DNA of 64,000 nt from the NCBI GenBank assembly GCA_017469955.1, contig JAFUFJ010000014.1, positions 1-64,000 of the forward strand. The letters are read 5' to 3'. Below the pieces are notes generated by a model. The model saw only the letters and a program-made list of their open reading frames with translations, did not search any database and was not told where the DNA came from. Made by a program: the position numbers and the translations under genes. This document shows positions 44,494-53,038 of this stretch, piece by piece. This DNA comes from Prevotella sp. (GTDB lineage Bacteria; Bacteroidota; Bacteroidia; Bacteroidales; Bacteroidaceae). Within the stretch, counting starts at the first letter, position 1. Each line of letters begins with the position of its first letter.

Positions 44494-45036
44494 ATGAAAG
44501 AACTAAAAGGAACAAAAACCGAGCGTAACCTTCAAGAGGCTTTCGCCGGTGAAAGTCAGGCTCGCAACAAGTATTCTTACTGGGCTTCAAAAGCAAAAAA
44601 GGACGGCTATCAGCAGATTGCTGCCATATTTGAAGAGACTGCAGCCAACGAGAAAGAGCATGCAAAAATGTGGTTTAAGCTGCTTGAGGGCGGTTCAATC
44701 AAATCGACTGTCGAGAATCTGAAGGCTGCAGCCGAAGGTGAAAACTTCGAGTGGACCGACATGTATGACCGCATGGCAAAGGAGGCCGACGAGGAAGGTT
44801 TCGCTGAAATTGCAGAGAAATTCCGCGCAGTTGGAGCCATTGAAAAAGAACATGAAACCCGCTATCGCCGGCTACTGGCCAACATCGAGGAAGATATCGT
44901 ATTCTCTCGCGACGGCGACCGCATCTGGCAATGCCGCAATTGCGGGCATATCGTCATCGGATCAGCAGCTCCCGAGGTGTGTCCAGTCTGTGATCATCCA
45001 CAAGCATACTTTGAACTGAAGGCCGAGAACTATTAG
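44494..45036 (+). CDS. rbr: Rubrerythrin
   Basis: The 180-residue non-haem iron peroxidase has a ferritin-like four-helix domain with the diiron residues ([50 protein letters not shown]) and a C-terminal rubredoxin domain with CRNCG and CPVC. It reduces hydrogen peroxide in anaerobes. Length and metal ligands are complete. The gene ends before two strong hairpins. Confidence 0.97.
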   Translation: MKELKGTKTERNLQEAFAGESQARNKYSYWASKAKKDGYQQIAAIFEETAANEKEHAKMWFKLLEGGSIKSTVENLKAAAEGENFEWTDMYDRMAKEADEEGFAEIAEKFRAVGAIEKEHETRYRRLLANIEEDIVFSRDGDRIWQCRNCGHIVIGSAAPEVCPVCDHPQAYFELKAENY

Positions 45037-45044
45037 CAAGTCAT

Positions 45045-45137
45045 ACAGGAAGAGCACCAACAAGCTACTCTTCCTGTAAGAAGAATAATGAAAAAGGGGC
45101 GCTACAAGAATCATTTCTCTTGTGTCGCCCCTTTTTT
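45045..45137. terminator. Two hairpins, bidirectional terminator
   Basis: ACAGGAAGAG (45045-45054) pairs with CTCTTCCTGT (45068-45077). A second stem, AAAAAGGGGCG with CGCCCCTTTTT (about 45091-45136), has an inner CTACAAG/CTTGTGT arm. The second has T-runs on both strands and serves rubrerythrin and, in the other direction, dapA. Confidence 0.85.
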
Positions 45138-45168
45138 CTTTCTATATCCTTGTAGAAAAAAGTCTTCG

Positions 45169-46056
45169 CTAACTCGCCAACTCGTTTAGGATGTCTGCCA
45201 TTTTCTGCATGGTCGTAATGCGAGTCGGAACCAATGGCAACCGTAATTCATTTTCGATATAGCCCATTTCGTGCAGCAAAGCTTTCACACCTGCAGGGTT
45301 TCCATCAACAAAAAGCAAAGAATACAGCTCCGTAAAGCGATGATGTATCTTACGGGCAGGTTCGTATTCTCCTTTAAACTCCAAACGAATCATGCGGGAA
45401 AATTCCTTCGGCAATGCATTTCCTATCACTGAAATAACCCCGGCAGCGCCACTGGCTATCATGGAGAAAGCCAACGCATCATCACCGCTCAGCACATCAA
45501 ACCACTCTGGCTTGTTTTTGATGATTTCGTCCATCTGTTCCAGTCGTCCGCAAGCTTCCTTAATTGCTACGATGTTTTCAAAATCCCTGGCCAGCCGAAC
45601 TGTTGTCTCTGGTCTGAGATTTACGCCCGTACGACCAGGTACATTGTAAAGGACTACAGGCTTCGGGCTTGCCTCTGCAATCGCTTTGAAATGCTGATAA
45701 AGCCCTTCCTGAGAAGGCTTGTTGTAAAAGGGGCAAACACTTAAGATGCCGTCAACACCGTCAAGATTCATGGTATGCAGGTCATTTACCACTGCTGCCG
45801 TATTGTTTCCGCCACATCCCATCAGTATTGGAACACGACCTTTATTCACCTCAACGACAAAATCCTTGATTTTTTGTTTCTCTTCATATGTCAGACATGG
45901 AGTTTCTGCCGTTGTACCAAGAATGCAAAGGAAGTCAGCTCCATTGGAAAGCTGATAGTCAAGCAGGCGTTTAAGGGCCTTAAAATCCACCTGACCATCG
46001 CCTGTAAATGGGGTAACAAGAGCGATGCCCAATCCTCTGAAAATATTGCGTACCAT
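45169..46056 (-). CDS. dapA: 4-hydroxy-tetrahydrodipicolinate synthase
   Basis: The 295-residue class I aldolase condenses pyruvate with aspartate semialdehyde in lysine and diaminopimelate synthesis. It has GLGIALVTPFTGDG, LGTTAETPCL, VLYNVPGRTGVNL (catalytic Tyr) and IVAIKEACG with the Schiff-base lysine. Start 46056 gives the canonical N-terminus; the longer frame runs through the dispersed promoter element just upstream. Confidence 0.95.
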   Translation of the reverse strand: MVRNIFRGLGIALVTPFTGDGQVDFKALKRLLDYQLSNGADFLCILGTTAETPCLTYEEKQKIKDFVVEVNKGRVPILMGCGGNNTAAVVNDLHTMNLDGVDGILSVCPFYNKPSQEGLYQHFKAIAEASPKPVVLYNVPGRTGVNLRPETTVRLARDFENIVAIKEACGRLEQMDEIIKNKPEWFDVLSGDDALAFSMIASGAAGVISVIGNALPKEFSRMIRLEFKGEYEPARKIHHRFTELYSLLFVDGNPAGVKALLHEMGYIENELRLPLVPTRITTMQKMADILNELAS

Positions 46057-46078
46057 AAGAAGTTCCGTTTTACCACTG

Positions 46079-46130
46079 CAAAGGTACGAAAAATCAGATG
46101 CCGAACAAAAAGAATTCATTCTTTTTTTCT
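46079..46130 (-). promoter_or_regulatory. Dispersed promoter element upstream of dapA
   Basis: Minus strand: TTTG (46106-46109), 19 bp, TACCTTTG (46079-46086). An AAAGAATGAATTCTTT dyad overlaps the -33 box. This is the third copy of the element found before the glycosyltransferase and MFS operons. Confidence 0.75.
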
Positions 46131-46192
46131 GCAGATATGGCTTTGTCAATTATTTTATTTACCTTTGCCATCAATAGAGAATATTAATACTT

Positions 46193-48385
46193 ATGGACAA
46201 TATCTTTACCGACATCATTGCCAAACAACTCAATATTTCTAAAGTAAAGGTAGAAAATACGCTAAGACTTCTCGAAGACGGATGCACCATTCCCTTCATT
46301 GCACGCTATCGAAAAGAGCGCACCGGAGGGCTGGACGAGGTGCAGATTACTGCCATATCTGAATGGTTTAGCCGGCTAAAAGACATTCAGCAGCGTAAGG
46401 AAACTGTCATTAAGACCATCTCCGATCAAGGGAAGATGACGGCAGATCTCGGACAGAAAATTGAGCAATGTTGGAATATAGCAGAGCTTGAAGACATCTA
46501 TCTTCCTTTCAAACCCAAGCGAAAAACGCGTGCCCAATCTGCGAGAGAGGCAGGGCTGGAGCCTTTGGCTCATGTGCTGTTGATGCAACGAGACCCAGCT
46601 CCGTCGGCCACGGCGAAACGCTATGTCAAGGGAAACATTCTGACTCCTGAGGCTGCCTTGCAAGGGGCGCAGGACATTATTGCAGAAATAGTCAGTGAAG
46701 ACCAGATTGCCCGTCAGCAACTTCGCCAAACTTTCCAGCGCACTGCGACCATCACATCAAAGGCTGTAAAGGCAAAGAAAGAATCGGAAGAGGCACAGAA
46801 ATACAGTGACTATTTTGACTTTTCAGAACCATTGCGACGATGTTCAGGGAATCGTTTACTTGCGATGCTGCGTGGCGAGCGTGACGGTTTTCTGAAAATT
46901 ACGATATCAGTCAACGACGAAGAAGCCATTGCCCGTCTGCTCAGACATTACGTTCGTGGCCATGGACCGTGCACAAAAATGGTCACAGATGCTGTCGCTG
47001 ACGGATACAAACGCTTGTTGGAGCCTTCCATCAGCAATGAGATTCTTGCCATGAGCAAAGCCTCTGCTGATGATGAGGCGATAGGGGTCTTCGCCGAAAA
47101 CCTAAGGCAGTTGTTGCTTGCAGCTCCACTCGGACCCCATCGTGTCATGGCCATAGACCCGGGATTTCGGACAGGTTGCAAGGTTGTCTGCCTTGACGAA
47201 CAGGGGAATCTGCTATGTCACGAGACCATTTTTCCACATCCTCCACAGCGATATTGGATGCAGTCTTCAGCTACTTTACGACGTCTTGCCAGACAATACG
47301 ACATCGAAGCGATAGCCATTGGCAACGGCACTGCATCAAGAGAGACCCTGAACTTTGTGAAAGAGGCTCTTTCTTTCAGCGAGATTGATTCTGAAAGAAC
47401 TGCCCAAGAGGGCGAAAACGTCCCTGTTCCCCTATCACATACAAAAGTCTTCACGGTCAGTGAAGACGGAGCATCCATCTATTCTGCCTCAAAATTAGCC
47501 CGAGAAGAATTTCCCGACAAAGACGTAACAGTGCGTGGAGCCATATCCATCGGCAGAAGACTCATCGACCCTTTAGCAGAATTAGTCAAGATTGATCCGA
47601 AGAATATCGGCGTCGGACAGTATCAACATGATGTAGACCAGGCGAAGCTTCGGCATTCTCTTGACCAGACAGTGGAGCATTGCGTCAACTTAGTAGGCGT
47701 CGACGTCAACACGGCCAGTCAGCAACTACTCACTTATGTCAGCGGCCTTGGACCATCTTTGGCCAAGAACATCGTCGACTATCGGCACGAAAACGGGCCG
47801 TTCAAGAGCCGGAAGACTCTTAAGAAAGTGCCCCGGCTGGGAGCAGTTGCCTTCGAGCAATGTGCCGGATTCCTGCGCATTCCGAATGCAGAGAATCCCT
47901 TAGATGCCAGTGCCGTGCATCCTGAACGCTATGCTATCGTTGAGCAGATGGCTCACGACCAGGGATGTTCCGTCAAAGAATTGATAGGCAACAAAGACAG
48001 GCTTTCGAGCATCGACCTGCAGCATTATGCGAATGACGAGGTGGGGATGCCCTCTCTCACCGACATTATACACGAGCTTGACAAGCCCGGACGTGACCCT
48101 CGCGAGGAAATAGAAGAGTTTGAATTCGACCCGAACGTCAAGGAAATCGGCGATCTTCGTATCGGAATGAAGCTGCCAGGCATTGTGACCAACATCACAA
48201 AGTTCGGCGTTTTTGTCGACATCGGCGTCCATCATGACGGACTTGTGCACATTTCGCGGCTTGCCAACCACTTTGTCAGCGACCCTTCCACCGTGGTTCA
48301 CCTACATCAGCACGTGCAGGTTCGCGTTATTGAGGTCGACATGCGCCGGGGACGCATATCGCTTTCCATGACTGACCGCCAGTAA
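46193..48385 (+). CDS. tex: Tex-family RNA-binding transcription accessory protein
   Basis: The 730-residue protein has the Tex layout: an N-terminal helical region with CTIPFIARYRKERTGGLDE, a YqgF/RuvX-like RNase H domain (MAIDPGFRTGCKVVCLDEQG), helix-hairpin-helix modules (YVSGLGPSLAKNIVDYR) and a C-terminal S1 domain (GIVTNITKFGVFVDIGVHHD). Tex binds nucleic acid and influences transcription; its exact role in Bacteroidetes is unclear. No partner gene on the same strand. Confidence 0.94.
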   Translation: MDNIFTDIIAKQLNISKVKVENTLRLLEDGCTIPFIARYRKERTGGLDEVQITAISEWFSRLKDIQQRKETVIKTISDQGKMTADLGQKIEQCWNIAELEDIYLPFKPKRKTRAQSAREAGLEPLAHVLLMQRDPAPSATAKRYVKGNILTPEAALQGAQDIIAEIVSEDQIARQQLRQTFQRTATITSKAVKAKKESEEAQKYSDYFDFSEPLRRCSGNRLLAMLRGERDGFLKITISVNDEEAIARLLRHYVRGHGPCTKMVTDAVADGYKRLLEPSISNEILAMSKASADDEAIGVFAENLRQLLLAAPLGPHRVMAIDPGFRTGCKVVCLDEQGNLLCHETIFPHPPQRYWMQSSATLRRLARQYDIEAIAIGNGTASRETLNFVKEALSFSEIDSERTAQEGENVPVPLSHTKVFTVSEDGASIYSASKLAREEFPDKDVTVRGAISIGRRLIDPLAELVKIDPKNIGVGQYQHDVDQAKLRHSLDQTVEHCVNLVGVDVNTASQQLLTYVSGLGPSLAKNIVDYRHENGPFKSRKTLKKVPRLGAVAFEQCAGFLRIPNAENPLDASAVHPERYAIVEQMAHDQGCSVKELIGNKDRLSSIDLQHYANDEVGMPSLTDIIHELDKPGRDPREEIEEFEFDPNVKEIGDLRIGMKLPGIVTNITKFGVFVDIGVHHDGLVHISRLANHFVSDPSTVVHLHQHVQVRVIEVDMRRGRISLSMTDRQ

Positions 48386-48586
48386 TTCCGAAACGAATAC
48401 ATGCTGTCCGCAGCATATACCATTCCCATCAAATGCCTATAGAGCCAAGAACATTCCTTTCATCACAAAGCCATACGCTCCACCTCCATTAGCCCCAAGC
48501 ATACTTTCCGAGCCCGTTCTTGCCTGGAATCTTGCCGGCTACGCGTCAAACAGGCCACCCCTTTCCCTTTCCCGGCTGCCAAGACC

Positions 48587-48696
48587 TGCCGAGAAAGCTT
48601 ATGTTTATGCCCGAGAAGTCTTAGCTTTCACAGCGAGAAAGGATAGAGTTGTCAAGCAGAAGGCTATGACTTCTCACCCTAAAGTCATAGCTTTCT
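48587..48696. repeat. 22-bp array, family 4, copy a (direct repeat)
   Basis: This 110-bp sequence, five 22-bp steps, is repeated at 49710-49819 with one mismatch (G at 48663, A in the other copy). The two copies flank the AbiE-like gene pair in the same orientation. It lies in the 358-bp gap between the convergent tex and AbiEii-like genes; 48386-48586 shows nothing else I recognise. Confidence 0.93.
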
Positions 48697-48743
48697 GAAT
48701 TTTGGCGGTACAAAAACATTGGAGTTTTCAGCACCAATGCACG

Positions 48744-49370
48744 CTACAAATGGTCGGCATTATATCTCTCAACCTCTGTCTTGATGCGGTTCTTCACCGA
48801 TTCCCAAGTGACGTTCTCAAACATATATGGCATAGGTTGAGGGTCGGCATCCTCAAAATAGGTCATGCTTAACAGGGCTCTATATTCTGAGTTCTCAGGG
48901 TATTTCGCCATATAGAACTGCATGATTTCGTCGAAAGTATAGTGATTGAGCAGAAAGTATACATCTATAAAGTCCTTCTTTGTGCCCCTTCCAACGACCG
49001 CATTCACCTTCATTGCGGCAATATCTTTCGGCGAAGCCATTCTGATTTCCCCCTCAACAACCGCCTCATCAATCCATTCATAGCCATAGTTGACGATGTC
49101 AACCTTCACGCCGTCGAGCACATACGCTTTGATACGCGGGCTGCAAGTCCCCTGCACGACATGCCCGACACAGCCTTTAAACATGCTTGTCAATTCTTCT
49201 GCATCCTCTGTCGTATGGCCGAAGAAGTCAAGGTCTACCGAGCGTCTGTGGCCAAACTGCAAGGCCAAAGCCGTTCCACCGACCAGTCTTGTCCCGCCAA
49301 GCAGCGGTTGTCTCATCAGCGTTCGTAAGAGTTCCAGGGTGTCGGGAAGGACTGTCTGAAGTGATAGCAT
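48744..49370 (-). CDS. AbiEii-like nucleotidyltransferase
   Basis: The 208-residue protein has the AbiEii/DUF1814 nucleotidyltransferase motif LVGGTALALQFGHRRSVDLDFFG, with the GG...R.S.DLDFF catalytic outline, and a later KVDIVNYGYEW and RGTKKDFIDVYFLLNHY. AbiEii proteins are toxins of type IV toxin-antitoxin and phage-abortive systems that transfer nucleotides to tRNA. Start 49370 (MLSLQTV) is used because the longer frame has no support. Its beginning overlaps the upstream gene by 55 bp. Confidence 0.85.
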   Translation of the reverse strand: MLSLQTVLPDTLELLRTLMRQPLLGGTRLVGGTALALQFGHRRSVDLDFFGHTTEDAEELTSMFKGCVGHVVQGTCSPRIKAYVLDGVKVDIVNYGYEWIDEAVVEGEIRMASPKDIAAMKVNAVVGRGTKKDFIDVYFLLNHYTFDEIMQFYMAKYPENSEYRALLSMTYFEDADPQPMPYMFENVTWESVKNRIKTEVERYNADHL

Positions 49371-49630
49371 CGGTATTCCTCTTCCTTTGTATGTGATATG
49401 GTGCAGATGAACGAAAGACAAACAGGGTTGAGTGTGCGCATATTCTTGCACTCTTCAACAATCTTGTCAAGCCCGAAATACTTGTTGATCAGCCTCCAGT
49501 CATTCATTTGTCCATATTCCAGCACACGCTGAATGACATATGCCGCACTCTCATCCATCGAGAATCGCGAAGGATCGGCATCCCAGAAGAGGTTCTTGGA
49601 GAACTGGCTAAGACATTCTTTACTGCTCAT
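49316..49630 (-). CDS. DUF6922-like partner protein, putative antitoxin
   Basis: The 104-residue protein, KNLFWDADPSRFSMDESAAY and VIQRVLEYGQMNDWRLINKYFG, looks like the small helical proteins (DUF6922-like, assignment tentative) often found directly upstream of AbiEii-like genes in Bacteroidetes, where they would serve as antitoxin. The last part of the frame overlaps the toxin gene by 55 bp in another frame, so the two are translationally coupled. A role as antitoxin is inference from arrangement. Confidence 0.7.
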   Translation of the reverse strand: MSSKECLSQFSKNLFWDADPSRFSMDESAAYVIQRVLEYGQMNDWRLINKYFGLDKIVEECKNMRTLNPVCLSFICTISHTKEEEYRCYHFRQSFPTPWNSYER

Positions 49631-49651
49631 ACAAGGTCAATTCGGACGCCA

Positions 49652-49681
49652 CAAAGTTACGAATTCTTTTTGAAATACAAA
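49652..49681 (-). promoter_or_regulatory. Promoter of the AbiE-like pair
   Basis: Minus strand: TTTG (49678-49681), 18 bp, TAACTTTG (49652-49659), about 22 bp upstream of the start at 49630. It lies just inside the right-hand direct repeat. Confidence 0.65.
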
Positions 49682-49709
49682 GACTGAGGGGAGGCTTTCT
49701 TTTCTTTTT

Positions 49710-49819
49710 TGCCGAGAAAGCTTATGTTTATGCCCGAGAAGTCTTAGCTTTCACAGCGAGAAAGGATAGAGTTGTCAAGCAGAAAGCTATGACTTCTCAC
49801 CCTAAAGTCATAGCTTTCT
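49710..49819. repeat. 22-bp array, family 4, copy b (direct repeat)
   Basis: This is the second copy of the 110-bp repeat at 48587-48696, 109 of 110 bases identical. Internal 22-bp steps begin GAGAAAGC, GAGAAGTC, GAGAAAGG, AGAAAGCT and TAAAGTCA. It lies between the promoter of the AbiE-like pair and the end of the EamA transporter gene. Confidence 0.93.
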
Positions 49820-49850
49820 CGGCGGGAAAGACAACACATGGGGCAAAGAG

Positions 49851-50732
49851 TCAATGCGTACCAACCCAAAGAAACAGCATGGCAAGGAGCACGAGCAGCA
49901 GGTCGACGGCCTTCGAACGAAGGTTTTTCTCGCCGAACAGCAATGCTCCGGCAAGGAAACTCACGATCACACTGCCCCTTCTCACCATAGAGACAATCGA
50001 GATCATGGCCCCCGACATGCTCAGCGAATAGAAGTAAGACGCATCGGCAGCGGCAAGAAACAGGCTGATGAGCGGAATGCTCCACGACCATCGGAAGGGC
50101 GTAGTCTGCCTGCGAACGGGCCACCACAGCAGTACCAGCACCACGCCCATCATGAGACATTGATAGAGATTAAACCAGCTTTGCACGACAATGGGCCTCA
50201 ACCCTACCCCTCCTTCTGAGGCAGAAGCCATAAGGAACTTGTCGTAGAGTCCGCTGGCTGCACCGAGCAATGCAGCCAGTATCAGGAACCATATCCACCG
50301 GTTATGTCCGAAGTCGATGCCCTCTTTTCGCCCGCTCCGACTAAGAAGAAAGAAGGAGAACACGGCCAAAGACACTCCAATCCATTGGTAAAGATTCAGA
50401 CGTTCGCCAAAAAGCAGCATCGCACCGACAAGCACCATGACCGGCCTTGTGGCATTAACCGGACCGACAATGGTAAGCGGAAGGTGCTTCATGGCAAAAT
50501 AACCGAACAGCCAGGATGAGAGTACGATGCAGCTCTTGACAAGAATGTAGCGGTGAACGGCCCACGTGACGGGCTCTGCCGACGTGAGAATGAACGGAAG
50601 AAAGATAGCTGTCGAGAAAAGAGTATTGAGAAACAACACGGGGACAACGGCATTATCCTTCAGTGCAGACTTCTTGCAGACGTCGTAAAGGCCAAGAAGA
50701 AACGCCGAAAGAAATGCGAAGGCAAGCCACAT
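49851..50732 (-). CDS. EamA/DMT family transporter
   Basis: The 293-residue membrane protein has about ten hydrophobic segments arranged as two EamA halves (WLAFAFLSAFLLGLYDVCKK and SIPLISLFLAAADASYFYSL). GPVNATRPVMVLVGAMLLFGERL is the typical first-half EamA motif and FLAGALLFGEKNLRSKAVD that of the second half. DMT members export amino acids, sugars or metabolites; substrate unknown. It is the last gene of the minus-strand run that starts at mazG, 57 bp after truA. Confidence 0.87.
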   Translation of the reverse strand: MWLAFAFLSAFLLGLYDVCKKSALKDNAVVPVLFLNTLFSTAIFLPFILTSAEPVTWAVHRYILVKSCIVLSSWLFGYFAMKHLPLTIVGPVNATRPVMVLVGAMLLFGERLNLYQWIGVSLAVFSFFLLSRSGRKEGIDFGHNRWIWFLILAALLGAASGLYDKFLMASASEGGVGLRPIVVQSWFNLYQCLMMGVVLVLLWWPVRRQTTPFRWSWSIPLISLFLAAADASYFYSLSMSGAMISIVSMVRRGSVIVSFLAGALLFGEKNLRSKAVDLLLVLLAMLFLWVGTH

Positions 50733-50789
50733 AAGGAGAATGAATATCTATTGTAAGCTATGAAAGTCGTTGAAAAACCGGCTGACTTG

Positions 50790-51596
50790 TCAGTATTCCA
50801 CACGCTCCAGGAAGAGCGCTTTCGCCGGCATGCTCTCGCCCGCCTCTGTGCGTTTCTTGCCGGCAACGATACGGTCGAACTCGTCAACACTGACACGTCC
50901 GCGCCCCACATCAATGAGTGTTCCGACAACAGCACGCACCATATTGCGAAGAAAACGATTGGCCGTAATGCGGAAATGCCACTCCGCCTCGCCATCCCGC
51001 ACCCATTCTGCCTCAGAAACGTGGCATATCGTGGTCTTCACATCAGTATGGGCCTTGCAGAATGCACCGAAATCGTCGACTTTCAGCAAGTGTGAAGCAG
51101 CCTCGTTCATCATAGAAAAGTCAAGAGGATAGTGCAATTCACAGGAATAATCCCTGCGGAAGGGATTCTTCATCGTATGTATATAATAATGGTACGTGCG
51201 CGCACAAGCAGAAAAACGGGCATGCATCTCCTCATCTACGGGCTCTACTCTATAGACGGAAATGTCGCGTGGCAACATGCGATTGAGCCGATAGGCAAGG
51301 TTATCGGCAAAATTTCTCAATCGGGAGTCTGGTGTTTGCTGTGCGGACTCGTCCTCTTTCAAATCTGAAAGCAGGGGCTGAGGTATACAAGATGTGTCGA
51401 AATCAAAGTGTGCCACCATGTGTCGGGCATGCACACCCGTATCAGTTCGCCCCGCCCCTACAACCTCTATTGGAACACGAAGGATGGTGGATAGGGCGAA
51501 CTGGAGTTCTTGCTGAACGGAGTTGGCTGAGGGTTGGATTTGCCAACCATGATAGCGCGTCCCGTCATAGCAAAGATGAATGAAATAGCGCTGCAT
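50790..51596 (-). CDS. truA: tRNA pseudouridine synthase A
   Basis: The 268-residue enzyme makes pseudouridine at positions 38-40 of tRNA anticodon arms. It has YDGTRYHGWQIQPSANSVQ and the catalytic aspartate in GAGRTDTGVHA. The C-terminal RNRFLRNMVRAVVGTLIDVG-like segment is complete. The start overlaps the stop of the previous gene (ATGA). Confidence 0.96.
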   Translation of the reverse strand: MQRYFIHLCYDGTRYHGWQIQPSANSVQQELQFALSTILRVPIEVVGAGRTDTGVHARHMVAHFDFDTSCIPQPLLSDLKEDESAQQTPDSRLRNFADNLAYRLNRMLPRDISVYRVEPVDEEMHARFSACARTYHYYIHTMKNPFRRDYSCELHYPLDFSMMNEAASHLLKVDDFGAFCKAHTDVKTTICHVSEAEWVRDGEAEWHFRITANRFLRNMVRAVVGTLIDVGRGRVSVDEFDRIVAGKKRTEAGESMPAKALFLERVEY

Positions 51597-52048
51597 CAGT
51601 TCTTCTTCTGATGGCGGTCGGCAACCCGCCGCATAGACTGGCGATGGAACTTGTCTTCGGCAATAATGACGCGCATCACCTTGGTGGCCGGCAGCACCTG
51701 AAGGAACTTATTGTGGTAGAGTTGCTGGATTTCCTTCATCTTGATCTCGTTCTTGTCGTGCTTGCGAATGGCCTCTTCACAAGTTTTTTCGTCGTTCCAG
51801 TCGGTCTTTTTGGCCTGCTGTCCCTCACCAAAAAGAGCCATCTGCTTCTTGCGCATCTCACGATAGAGCGGGAGAAATTTCGCCGACTCCTGCTGAGTAA
51901 GACCAGCTTCGGTGGTGACAAACTGCTCCATATCTGCCTCGAATTTTGCCGGGTCAAACTGGCGACGGGGCTGGTTCTGCCTGTTGTTCTGTGCCTGGGC
52001 AGTAAAAGACATGAGCAAAAGTAAAAGTATCAACAGTTGTTTCTTCAT
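51596..52048 (-). CDS. Periplasmic LTXXQ/Spy-like protein
   Basis: The 150-residue protein has a signal peptide (MKKQLLILLLLLMSFTAQAQ) and a basic helical domain with LTQQESAKFLPLYREMRKKQ, similar to the LTXXQ repeat of the Spy/CpxP chaperone family. Start 52048 is chosen because AAAGGA lies 7 bp upstream. Such proteins in Bacteroidetes sit beside an ECF sigma factor and anti-sigma-like gene, as here, suggesting a role in an envelope stress regulon. This is inference from context. Confidence 0.72.
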   Translation of the reverse strand: MKKQLLILLLLLMSFTAQAQNNRQNQPRRQFDPAKFEADMEQFVTTEAGLTQQESAKFLPLYREMRKKQMALFGEGQQAKKTDWNDEKTCEEAIRKHDKNEIKMKEIQQLYHNKFLQVLPATKVMRVIIAEDKFHRQSMRRVADRHQKKN

Positions 52049-52081
52049 TGCAATTCCTTTCATTTACAATTATCCGGTTTG

Positions 52082-52444
52082 CTAATAGCTGGCAACATAG
52101 GCATAGATATCATCATTGTCGAGCATCATACAGTCGGCTGCCTCGTCGTAATCATAGTAATACTGAGAGTCATATTGGGCCTGAGCCACCATGTCTGCCT
52201 GCTGAGTAGCAGCAACATGACGATAGATTCCTGCAGAGAAGACAATGCCACAAACACAAGCTGCAGCCAACCAAACGGGGCGAAGTCGGCGCCATGCCGT
52301 CGGGCGCATCTTGACAATCCGGGCTTCTCGCTCCGGCAACTGTTCCATGATCCGGGCATTAAACTGCTCGAAATAGCCATCAGGAACCGTGAAATGATGG
52401 TCACGCCCTAAGCGACTTTCCAATATTTTTTCTTCCTTGTTCAT
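52082..52444 (-). CDS. Probable anti-sigma factor, single-pass membrane protein
   Basis: The 120-residue protein has a cytoplasmic basic domain (HHFTVPDGYFEQFNARIMEQ), one transmembrane helix (about 57-74, VWLAAACVCGIVFSAGIY) and an acidic, Tyr-rich tail. VPDGYF.. is typical of small anti-sigma-like proteins next to ECF sigma genes in this phylum. It lies 48 bp after the sigma factor. No catalytic motif; partner relation is inferred. Confidence 0.68.
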   Translation of the reverse strand: MNKEEKILESRLGRDHHFTVPDGYFEQFNARIMEQLPEREARIVKMRPTAWRRLRPVWLAAACVCGIVFSAGIYRHVAATQQADMVAQAQYDSQYYYDYDEAADCMMLDNDDIYAYVASY

Positions 52445-52492
52445 TTCCTTTGTTGTTGCTTTGTCTTTTTGACGTTGTCGTTTTTGAAAAGT

Positions 52493-53038
52493 TTAATCGT
52501 GTTGATTAAAAAAATCTGTTATCTTCTTAACTGCCAGATGATAGCTTGCCTTCAGGGCTCCCTCACTTGTGCCCAGAATCTTGCTTATCTCAGAATATTT
52601 CATTTCATCGAAATAACGGAGAGTAAAGACGGTTCGCTGGACATCCGGAAGCAGGGCAATGGCCTCCTGCAGCAAGGCCTGAGCTTCATCGCCGTTGAAA
52701 TAATCATCAGCCAACAGGCGGTTGGCCACCGAAATGTCTTCGTCGGCACTCATGGAACGCTGGCTTTTCTGCTTACGCAAGAAATCAAGCGATTCGTTGA
52801 CGGCTATGCGATAGAGCCATGTGGAGAGCTTGGATTTCCCCTGGAATTCATCTATATTCAACCACGCCTTAATGAATACATTCTGCAAGACGTCATTTGC
52901 GTCGTCATGAGTCACGACAAGTTTACGAATCTTCCAATACAGCTGTTCACTGTATTCCTGAACCACGAGAGAGAAAGCCTGTCGCTGTTTCGCCGGGTCA
53001 GATAGTTGCTGAAGAGTCGTTTTCTCGTCGAATGTCAT
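52493..53038 (-). CDS. ECF RNA polymerase sigma factor
   Basis: The 181-residue protein has region 2 (THDDANDVLQNVFIKAWLN, FQGKSKLSTWLYRIAVNESLD) and region 4 (LPDVQRTVFTLRYFDEMKY, SEISKILGTSEGALKASYHLA) typical of RpoE-like ECF sigma factors. It would be released by the membrane-bound anti-sigma-like protein downstream. The start overlaps the stop of the L,D-transpeptidase gene by four bases. The regulon cannot be deduced here. Confidence 0.92.
   Translation of the reverse strand: MTFDEKTTLQQLSDPAKQRQAFSLVVQEYSEQLYWKIRKLVVTHDDANDVLQNVFIKAWLNIDEFQGKSKLSTWLYRIAVNESLDFLRKQKSQRSMSADEDISVANRLLADDYFNGDEAQALLQEAIALLPDVQRTVFTLRYFDEMKYSEISKILGTSEGALKASYHLAVKKITDFFNQHD

Noticed and set aside
48587-49819. 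The 110-bp direct repeats as insertion-sequence ends
   Set aside because: No transposase lies between them, they are direct rather than inverted, and no target duplication is visible.
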